This document shows positions 42,067 to 51,130 of a stretch of 64,000 nt of DNA, piece by piece; within the stretch, counting starts at the first letter, position 1; every line of letters begins with the position of its first letter. The notes beneath the pieces were generated by a model. It saw only the letters and a list, made by a program, of their open reading frames with translations, did not search any database and was not told where the DNA came from. Both the position numbers and the translations under genes were made by a program. Origin of the DNA: CAVQBP01 sp963710745 (GTDB lineage: Bacteria; Bacteroidota; Ignavibacteria; Ignavibacteriales; Ignavibacteriaceae); the NCBI GenBank assembly GCA_963710745.1, contig CAVQBP010000011.1, positions 131,812 through 195,811 of the forward strand, written 5' to 3'.

Positions 42067-44344
42067 ATGATTTATAAATATTTAATTACCTGTTTAATAA
42101 TTTTTTCAGGAATATTTTCTTCATATCCTGAATCCGGAATAAAACTGATCGAAAATAATTCATCAAAATACGATATTGTAATTTCTGCACAGCCTACCGA
42201 AGTGGAAAAACATTCTGCCGAAGAACTTCAGAAATATCTTAATGAAATGACCGGAGTTAAGCTGAATATTATCAATGATTCTGAACCGGAAACTCAGGTA
42301 TGAAATTCTTATAGGCAGAAATAACAGACTTCAAGAATTGAATCTGAATACTAAATTTCGATTCCCTGGCTCTGGACGGTTTTACAATAAGAACAGTTGA
42401 CGATAAATTAATAATAGTGGGCGGAAGCAAAAAAGGGACTTTATACGGGGTTTATACTTTTCTGGATAAATATTTAGGCTGCAAAATGTATACACCCGAT
42501 GCGATTTTACATCCCTAAAAAAAGTATTATCACTGTTCCTGAAATAAATTTAACAGAGATACCTAAAATACTTTACCGGGAACTTCACCTCCCTTCCGCC
42601 CGTTCATCGCAGTTGTTCTGTGACTGGCATAAGCTTAACCATTATTCAGAACGGGAAAAATATTACGGAACATTTGTCCATACTTTTTTCAAGTATCTTT
42701 CACCGGTACAATATTTTAAAACTCACCCTGAGTATTTTTCAGAAATAAACGGAATACGTGTTCCGCAGCAGCTTTGTTTATCAAATCCTGATGTTTATAA
42801 GATCGTATTGGACAGTCTGAAACAAAGGATGAAAGAAAAACCTGAAGCTGCAGTATGGGATGTTTCACAGAATGATAATTTCGGGTACTGTACATGTAAT
42901 CTCTGCAGCAGAACCGATTCTATTTACGGAAGCCCTTCAGGTTCAATTATTAAATTTGTTAATAAAATTGCGGAACAATTTCCTAACAAAACAATTACGA
43001 CTTTAGCATATCAATATTCAAGAAAAGCTCCCGTTGGAATTAAGCCCGATTCAAATGTAATGGTAGTGCTTTGTACAATAGAATGCGACAGAAGCAAACC
43101 GATTGCAGAACAGAAGAATGATTTATTCAACAGGGATATTAATGATTGGAGTAAAATAACAAACAAGCTGAAAATCTGGGATTATGTTGTACAGTTTTCA
43201 AGCTACATGGATCCTTTTCCGAATTTTTATGTACTTCAGCCGAATATTAAAATGTTTGTAAAACATGGTGTGAAATATTTATTTGAACAGGGAAGCGGCG
43301 ATTCAAAAAGCGATATGCACGAGCTTAAAGCTTATCTTCTTGCTAAATTGATGTGGAATCCTGATGCAGATGTTGAAAATATAATAAGTGAATTTTTAAA
43401 TGGTTATTACGGAAAAGCCGGTAAATATATAAGTGAATACTTTCATCTGATGCATAATGCTCTTAAAAAATCAGGGAAAGGTCTTATTATTTACGGATAT
43501 CCGTCGAATGCTAAAGACAGTTATTTAACACCGGGTTTACTCGATCAATATACTAAATACTTCGATGAAGCAGAGCAGTCGGTTGCCGATGATACTGTGT
43601 ATTTAAACCGTGTTAAAACTGCCCGCCTGCCTCTGGAATACGCAAAACTTGAACTTTCAAAACTTAATATTTCCAGCAAATACCGGATATTCAATATTGT
43701 AAACAACAAAGTTGTAGTAAATGAAAAGATGAAAATGCTTCTCGATGATTTTATCAAAGAGGCTGATAGGTCAGGTATTAAAACTCTGCATGAAAGAGGC
43801 TATTCACCGGATCAATATTATTCTGATATGCAGAAGTTCTTTAAAGATGGAATGATTATTCACAAGGCATATCATAAAGACGTTAAGATACTAAGTACAG
43901 TAAGTCCCAATTATTCTGCTGACGGACCTCACACTTTAGTCGATGGTATAATCGGCGAACCGAATTATTATTTCAACTGGCTTGGTTTTGAAGGAAATGA
44001 ATTTGAAGCTGTTGTTGATTTGAAAAAGGAAACAGACATTAATTCTATCCGGACCGATTTTTTGCAGGAAGTCAAATCATGGATATGGCTTCCAAAATCA
44101 GTAACATATTCGGTTTCGGATAATGGTAAGAATTTCACTAAAGTTGGTGTGGTTAAAGATACAATCGATGAAAAGAAAGAAGGAATTTTCACTGAACCTT
44201 TTACCTGCAAAATTAAAAATGTGAAGGCAAGATATGTAAAAGTTCAAACAAAAAGTCTGATCCATTGTCCAAGATGGCATATCGGGTATAATAACGGAAC
44301 ATGGTAAAGCCTGGCTGTTCGTAGATGAGATTGTAGTTAAATAA
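42067..44344 (+). CDS. DUF4838 glycoside-hydrolase-like protein with discoidin module (four frameshifts)
   Basis: A secreted protein of about 759 restored residues. An N-terminal alpha-glucuronidase/GH20b-like domain (VISAQPTEVEKHSAEELQKY, YEILIGRNN, GTLYGVYTFLDKYLGCKMYT) precedes a DUF4838 TIM-barrel-like region (QLCLSNPDVYKIVLD, WDVSQNDNFGYCTCNLCS, LFEQGSGDSKSDMHELKAYL), then the shared discoidin module. The activity of DUF4838 proteins is poorly established. Extra bases near 42,302, 42,359, 42,502 and 44,301 interrupt the frame; the last one cuts off the terminal GKAWLFVDEIVVK, which is present in the next frame. Frame arithmetic (four insertions) agrees with the total length. It could be a novel exo-glycosidase of the locus. 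Confidence 0.75.
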
Positions 44345-44682
44345 AGATGCAATGATTGAAATATTATTATCTATACATTAATAGAGATAACATATAGTTT
44401 TACTTAATTAAATTGAGGATAAATAAAACATTATTAAACTTTGATTTTGGGATCGTTAGCTAATTAGGATTGTAATTTCGACTCCGGCTCATTTTATCAA
44501 CTCACTGAAGCCGGGGGAGAAATCTTAAATCTATAAGAAAAGATTTCTCAGTCATCCCGGTTGCTTACTTTATCTCCATCGGGCGGGATTTTCCTTTTAA
44601 TCGAAATGACAAATTTACTTCTAATATTTATTCAGGATCAAATATTATTATTTAATTATTTATTAACCAAATATAAAATGAT
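44345..44682. repeat. Intergenic region with GAGAAATCTT hairpin
   Basis: No gene is seen. A perfect 10-base inverted repeat, GAGAAATCTT...AAGATTTCTC, lies at 44,517-44,549. It is followed by 'CAGTCATCCCGGTTGC' and ends with 'ATCGAAATGACAAATTT', which resembles dispersed repeats common between genes in this bacterial group. The last ~80 bases are AT-rich and may hold a promoter for the next gene. Confidence 0.6.
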
Positions 44683-46126
44683 ATGAAAACTTCAATAATA
44701 CTAACAGTCTTTTTTGTTTTTTCGTTTACATTATTAAGCATATTTCCTCAGGAGAAATATGAATATGTGAAAGAAAAAGATCCCCTGGTTTTAAAGAAAT
44801 TAGATCACTGGCAGGATTTAAAATTCGGATTGATGATGCATTGGGGGACTTATTCCCAATGGGGAATCGTCGAATCATGGTCTTTATGTTCTGAAGATGA
44901 ACCATGGTGCAAAAGAAAAATGGATGATTACTGTGAATATAAAAAAGCCTATGAAGGTTTGAAAAAGACTTTCAATCCGGTTAATTTTAATCCTGGAAAA
45001 TGGGCAGAAGCAGCAAAAGCTGCCGGCATGAAGTATGTTGTTTTTACTACAAAACATCACGATGGTTTCTGTATGTTTGATACAAAACAAACCGATTACA
45101 AAATCACTTCAAAAGAATGCCCGTTCCATACTAATCCGAAAGCAAATGTGGCAAAAGAAATCTTTAACACTTTCAGGAATGACGGCTTTATGATCGGAGC
45201 TTATTTTTCAAAACCTGACTGGCACAGCAATTATTACTGGTGGCGTTATTTTGCTACTCCCGACAGGAATGTTAATTATAGTATTAAGAAACATCCGGAC
45301 AGATGGCAGAAGTTTGTAGACTTTACTCATAATCAAATTGATGAGCTTATGTCTGATTACGGAAGAATGGATATATCTGTGGCTTGACGGCGGCTGGGTT
45401 CATAAATATTCTGAAGAAGAAATTGAAAGACTAAAAAAAGATACGACTCTCCACATGTACCGCATTCAGAGCCAGGATATTGATATGCCCGGTATTGTAA
45501 AAGATGCACGTGCAAAACAGCCGGGCTTAATAGTTGTCGATCGTGCAGTTCCCGGTCCTTACCAGAATTATCTTACTCCTGAAAATACAGTTCCCGATAC
45601 AACTCTTCCCTATCCATGGGAAACCTGCATGCCGATGGCAACAAGCTGGTCTTATGTACCTAATGATAGATACAAATCGGGTCAAAGATTAGTTCATCTT
45701 TTAGTTGACATAGTTGCTAAAGGCGGAAATTTTCTGTTAAACATCGGACCGAGTCCGAAAGGAGATTTCGATCCTGCTGCTTATGAAAGATTAAAGGAAA
45801 TCGGCGACTGGATGAAAGTAAACAGCGAGGCTATTTATTATTCAAGACCGATAAAACCATATAAAGACGGTAAAGTCTGTTTAACCCAATTAAAAAATGG
45901 AAATATTTATGCGATTTACCTCGCAGACAAGGATGAAAATACAATTCCGGCTAAAATTGAATTAACAAAATACTGTCCGGCGGAAAATTCAGATATAGAA
46001 TTATTAGGAACTGATACAAAAATTAAATGGCAGAAGAAAGGTGACGGATGCGAATTTGAAATTCCTGAATCTGTTCGCAATAATCCGCCTTGTAAGTACG
46101 CATGGACTTTCAAAATTTCTAAATGA
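44683..46126 (+). CDS. GH29 alpha-L-fucosidase (copy 2, one frameshift)
   Basis: A periplasmic GH29 enzyme, about 481 restored residues. After a signal peptide come FGLMMHWGTYSQWG, VVFTTKHHDGFCMFDTKQ, MIGAYFSKPDWHSNYYWW and, after removal of an extra T near 45,376, MDILWLDGGW with the probable nucleophile Asp near residue 236. GNFLLNIGPSPKGDFDPAAY closes the barrel, and a ~90-residue beta domain follows. The insert around CSEDEPWCKRKMDDYCEY and the spacing differ from copy 1, so substrate preference may differ. It is separated from the next fucosidase by a hairpin repeat. Confidence 0.9.
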
Positions 46127-46133
46127 CAAATCA

Positions 46134-46229
46134 CTCTGTGGTTCTCTGTGAAATCTCTGCGGTTCTCTGTGTAACTTCTCAGCTGTTATGTACACAGAGT
46201 TTCTCGAAGAACATCAGAGAACCACAGAG
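46134..46229. repeat. CTCTGTGGTTCTCTG inverted repeat
   Basis: A perfect 15-base inverted repeat (46,134-46,148 and 46,215-46,229) with further inner pairing of TCTCTGTGTA and TACACAGAG. The whole ~95-base element can fold into one long imperfect hairpin between two GH29 genes. It is probably a dispersed repeat that may also terminate transcription. Confidence 0.7.
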
Positions 46230-46262
46230 AAAGTATAGAATCTAAGGACCGGTTGCAGACAT

Positions 46263-48507
46263 ATGAAACATGTAAAATTTAATCTTATGATTTGGCTTAT
46301 TCCTCTTTATCTTTATGCCTTTATGCCTCTGATGCATCCTCAAACTGCTCCTGAAGGAAACTATGTATTAATCAAACCTACAGACACTCCTGAGCAGATC
46401 ATCGAAAAAGCTGCAAATGTAACTCCATCCAAACGGCAGTATGAATGGCAGAAAATGGAATTCACTGCTTTTGTCCATTTCGGTATAAATACATTTCGAT
46501 AATCTGGAATGGGGTAAGAAGAATATGGATATATCGAAATTCAATCCCAAAGAGATTAATGTTAACCAGTGGGTAAAAGTTTTTAAAGATGCCGGGATGA
46601 AACAGGTAATACTTACAGCAAAACATCATGACGGATTCTGCTTGTGGCCGACAAAATACAATAATTATAATATTTCCAATACACCATTCCAAAACGGAAA
46701 GGGAGATATAGTAAGAGATTTATCGGAAGCATGTCATAAAGCCGGACTTAAATTCGGAGTATATTTATCTCCCTGGGATATGCATGCAAAAACCTACGGT
46801 TCACCTGCATATAATACTTATTTTGAAAACCTGTTAACAGAACTTTTAACTAATTACGGTAAAATTTCAGAAGTCTGGTTTGATGGTGCAAACGGTGAAG
46901 GTCCGAACGGTAAAAAACAAATTTATGACTGGCATTCATATTATAAATTAATCAGAAAGCTGCAGCCGGATGCAGTTATAGCTATAATGGGACCGGATGT
47001 CCGCTGGGTTGGAACTGAATCAGGATACGGCAGAAAAACTGAATGGAGTGTCTTACCGGGTTCATCTGAAAACCTGGAAAAGATTGCTGCCAACTCCCAG
47101 CAGAAAGCACTGGATAATGCTTTCATACCAAAAGATTTAATGGGAGAAGATTTAGGAAGCAGAGACAAAATTGAAAAGGCTTCCTCACTTATCTGGTATC
47201 CGGCAGAAGTTGATGTCTCTATCAGACCCGGATGGTTTTATCATAAAGCAGATGATTCTGCGGTAAAATCACCATACAAGCTCGTTGATATTTACTATAA
47301 TTCTGTCGGTTTAAATGATGTATTATTATTAAATGTCCCTCCTGATAAAAGAGGATTAATTACAAAATATGATATAAAAAGCCTGAAGGGAATGCGCTAT
47401 ATTCTTAATGAAACTTTTAAGAATAATCTTGCAGAAAATGGAAAAGCGACATCATCAAGTGAAAAGAAAGGAAATGAAGCCAAATACATTCTTGATAATG
47501 ATTTAAACACTTTCTGGACAACTAAAGATACTCTGAGTACTGCATCAATTGAAGTGGATTTAAACAATGAAAAAACATTTGACCGGGCAATGCTCCAGGA
47601 AAATATTTTAGCCGGGCAGAGAATAGAAAATTTCCACCTGGAATACTGGAACGGGAGTCAATGGGAAAAATTTGCTGAAGCAACAACAATCGGTTATAAA
47701 AGACTGCTTAGATTCCCGGCAGTTACAACTAATAAAGTAAAAATTGTAATAGATCAGTGCAGGACAAATCCTACTCTTTCTTCTTTCGGTTTATACATGG
47801 CTCCTCCTGAAATTAAGTTTGAACCGGATGGAAATTCATTTCTCGATACCACTTCATTTAAAATATTAAGCGATGACAAAAGTGCATCAATTTATTATAC
47901 ACTTGATGGGACTATTCCTGACAAAAATTCGACAGAATACAGTGATAGTATAACTATAAATAAGACAACTACTGTAACTGCAATTGCAGTTTCAAAAAAC
48001 GGGAAAGAAAGCATTCCCTTTACAGCCTCTTTTCATAAAGCAAAATTTGCAATATCATTAAAAACTAACTATAGTCCTAAATATCCTGGCAGCGGCAGAT
48101 ATAATTTAGTTGATGGTGTACACGGCAGCACCAATTTTAATGATGGGAACTGGCAGGGATATGACGGTAATGATTTAGATGCAGTAATCGATCTTGGAAA
48201 GGTAAAGGATATCAAAAAAATTTCCGCTTCATTTTTAAGTGATGAGAATTCATTTATCTTTTTACCTTCTTCTGTTGAATATTCAGTTTCAAATGACGGA
48301 CATAATTTCAAATTAGTAAGTGATCTAAATAATAAAATATCCGAAAAAGGTACAAAGGCTTTCATTTATTCATTTGATTTTAATACGGATAATATTTCAG
48401 CAAGGTTTATTCAAATTAAAGCAAAAAATATTGGTGTCTGCCCGGAGTGGCACAAAGGCGCCGGAGAAAAAGCATGGCTGTTCTGCGATGAGATTGCTGT
48501 CGAGTAA
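46263..48507 (+). CDS. GH29 alpha-L-fucosidase (copy 3) with multiple binding modules (one frameshift)
   Basis: A secreted fucosidase of about 748 restored residues. The catalytic part has FVHFGINTF joined to DNLEWG after removing the extra C at 46,497, VILTAKHHDGFCLWPTKY, VYLSPWDMHA and EVWFDGANGEGPNGKKQ (nucleophile Asp). This GEGPNG pattern is typical of GH29-B, the alpha-1,3/4-fucosidase group. Next come a first discoidin-like domain (about 370-510), a CHB_HEX domain (about 520-590) and the shared C-terminal discoidin module ending CPEWHKGAGEKAWLF and CDEIAVE. GH29-B enzymes usually remove Lewis-type fucose, which would suit complex glycans. The BNR gene follows. Confidence 0.9.
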
Positions 48508-48517
48508 ACATTTTTTG

Positions 48518-48592
48518 TGGAATAATGGAATGTTGGAATAATGAATGATTCCCCACACATCATTCCAATACTCCATAATTCCAAATATTCCA
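48518..48592. repeat. GGAATAATGG-type intergenic hairpin, copy 4 (best)
   Basis: TGGAATAATGGAATGTTGGA and TCCATAATTCCAAATATTCC form a near-complete inverted repeat over about 75 bases. It is the cleanest member of the family that also occurs at 35,212, 37,593 and 40,564. Confidence 0.65.
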
Positions 48593-48623
48593 TAGGTATA
48601 ATAAGCAAGCAAATGTGAACATA

Positions 48624-49688
48624 ATGAGAATAAATACTGTCGGTACAATTTTACTGATTACTATTCTAGGCAGCATAATGCTCCATTCACAGCCGCTGAA
48701 TAATTCTGAAGTAAAAATAATTTCAGATACTGATATATTTCCCTCCGGGGCATTGGGTTCCTGTCACGCCAGCACCATTGTAGAATTAAATCCAGGTGTA
48801 TTTATGGCCGCATGGTTTGCCGGTTCACACGAAGGCGCAAATGATGTCGGTATATGGATATCAACACTAAGAAATAATAGATGGACAAAACCAATTGAAG
48901 CAGCAATTGGTAAAGATTCATCCGGTAATCAATTACCTTGCTGGAATCCGGTTCTTTTTAAAACAAATAATAATTCTCTCTTTTTATTTTACAAAGTTGG
49001 TATAAATCCGCGTGAATGGCACGGGTATGTAATCAGATCTTCGGATAACGGGAAGGACTGGACTAAACCGGAGGCTTTGCCCCATGGTTTTCTTGGTCCG
49101 ATAAAGGACAAGCCTATTCAATTATCAAATGGAAATATTTTGTGTCCTTCCAGTGTTGAAAAGGAAAACGGCAGCTGGAGCATTCACCTTGAAATTACAA
49201 ATGAAAATTTATCTTCCTGGAAAAAAGTTAAAATAAAAAAGGATGATTCTGTTGGTGTAATCCAGCCGACTATTCTCCGGCATCCGGATGGCAGACTCGA
49301 GATGTTATGCAGAAGCCGCCAGAATTCAATCTATCAAACCTGGTCAGATGATAATGGTTTAAACTGGACTAAACTTGAAAAAACTTCTCTGCCGAATCCT
49401 AATTCCGGAATAGATGCCGTATCACTAGCTGATGGAAATTTTATTTTAGTATATAATCCTTTACTGCATGGTGCCGAATGGTTTAACGGACGAAATGTAC
49501 TTAATGTGGCCTTTTCAAATGACGGGATAAAATGGAAAGATATTTATCAGCTTGAAAATAAAAAGAAAGGACAATTCAGCTATCCGGCTGTTATCCAGGC
49601 ATCAGATAAATCTATCCACATTACATATACATACAACAGACAAACAATAAAATATGTAGTCTTTAAAATCAAAGGAGAGAAATATTAG
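48624..49688 (+). CDS. BNR/Asp-box sialidase-like glycosidase
   Basis: A secreted protein of about 354 residues with a six-bladed beta-propeller pattern. The ATG at 48,624 is preferred over a GTG three codons upstream. The signal peptide ends MLHSQ. Asp-box-like motifs are SSDNGKDWTKPE, SDDNGLNWTKLE and SNDGIKWKD. Conserved residues at the start (LGSCHASTIVEL, AAWFAGSHEGANDVGIW) and LEMLCRSRQNSIYQTWS match BNR_2 proteins annotated as exo-alpha-sialidase (GH33-like). In this setting it may remove sialic acid or a related acidic sugar; no sialic-acid catabolic genes are visible, so specificity is uncertain. Its stop is one base before the next GH29 start, so the two are translationally linked. 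Confidence 0.75.
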   Translation: MRINTVGTILLITILGSIMLHSQPLNNSEVKIISDTDIFPSGALGSCHASTIVELNPGVFMAAWFAGSHEGANDVGIWISTLRNNRWTKPIEAAIGKDSSGNQLPCWNPVLFKTNNNSLFLFYKVGINPREWHGYVIRSSDNGKDWTKPEALPHGFLGPIKDKPIQLSNGNILCPSSVEKENGSWSIHLEITNENLSSWKKVKIKKDDSVGVIQPTILRHPDGRLEMLCRSRQNSIYQTWSDDNGLNWTKLEKTSLPNPNSGIDAVSLADGNFILVYNPLLHGAEWFNGRNVLNVAFSNDGIKWKDIYQLENKKKGQFSYPAVIQASDKSIHITYTYNRQTIKYVVFKIKGEKY

Positions 49689-49689
49689 T

Positions 49690-51055
49690 ATGCGGCTTAT
49701 ACTAAGATCAGGACTGATAAATTTTTTTATACTGCTTTGTGCAATTAATTTGTTTGGTCAGACCAATCAAAAAGTGCTGCCTTCTGAATCACAGTTAAAT
49801 TGGGCCGATTGCGAAATAGGAGTATTAATTCATTTTGATATAAATATTTTCGAACCGGAACAGTTCGATTACAAAAAGAAGGAAACTTTACCCGATTTAA
49901 AAGAAATTCAATCCCTCAAAATTAAATACTGATCACTGGATCAGCGCGGCGAAGAGCGCAGGTGCAAAATATGCCATACTCACTGCAAAACATGGTACAG
50001 GTTTTTGCCTGTGGAAATCTAAAGCCTATAATTATAACGTAGGCTTTACTCCATGGGAAAACGGGAAAGGAGACATTGTACGTGATTTTATTGCTTCGTG
50101 TAAGAAGTATAATATTAAACCGGGATTTTATTATAATACTAATATTAACACATATCTGGAAGCAGGTTTTAAACCGTTTGAATCTACCGAGAAAAGAAAT
50201 GAATACAACAGAATCGTGCTTCAGCAGCTCAGGGAATTATGGACACAATACGGAGATCTGTTTGAGATCTGGTTTGACGGCGGAATTGTACCTGAAGAAA
50301 AAGGGGGAATTGCTGATGAAGTATTTCAACTTATAAAAGATCATCAATCAAATGCAATTCTTTTTCAGGGGCCGCTGGAAAGTCAAAATCTGATCCGCTG
50401 GATTGGGAATGAAGACGGAAGGGCTAAGTATCCAAACTGGAGCAGAGCTAATGCAGTAACTTCTTCGAATGGAACGACTGAAATAATCAATTATCAGGGA
50501 AGCCCCGATGGAAATGTCTGGAGCCCCGCCGAAGCAGATTTTCCCAATATTAAAAAAAGTGCCTGGAACGGCGGGTGGTTATGGAAAGCAGGAGAAGACA
50601 GCCTTTTATTTTCGGTTGACGATTTAATAAGCAGGTATTATACCAGTGTGGGAATGAACGCAAATATGCTTATTGGAATGGCTATCGATACTTCCGGACA
50701 GTTCCCTGCAAAAGCTGCAGAAATATTTTCTGATTTCGGCAGAGAAATTAAAAAACTTTTTAACAAACCGCTGGCATCAACCGGGGGGAATGGGAATATA
50801 ATCGAATTAAATATTTCAAAGAAACCGGTCAGCGTTAATAACATTGTTATTCAGGAGAATATATCCAAAGGTGAAAGGGTAAGAAAATATTCAATTGAAG
50901 CATTTGTAAATGGAGAGTGGATTAAAGTTGCTGCTGGAATCTCAATCGGTCATAAAAGGATTCACAAAATTGAATCATTGAAGACAACAAAACTGAGGAT
51001 TAATATTCTTGAGTCGTCTGAAAAACCATTGATTTCTAATTTTGCTGCCTACTAA
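49690..51055 (+). CDS. GH29 alpha-L-fucosidase (copy 4, one frameshift)
   Basis: A secreted GH29-B-like protein of about 455 restored residues. The signal peptide ends NLFGQ. IGVLIHFDINIFEPEQF replaces the usual HFGxNTF. Removal of one A near 49,905 gives EFNPSKLNTDHWISAAKSAG, followed by AILTAKHGTGFCLWKSKAY and LFEIWFDGGIVPEEKGG, where the Asp is the expected nucleophile. A C-terminal discoidin-like half-domain (about 350-455) is present, but not the shared GAGGKAWLF ending. The HHDG motif common to GH29 is KHGTG here, a notable change. It follows the BNR gene without a gap. Confidence 0.83.
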
Positions 51056-51130
51056 TAAATAAGCTGTAACAATTTTCCGTTAATGCTTAAATACTGAATT
51101 AATAATTATGACTAATATTAAAAATTAATT

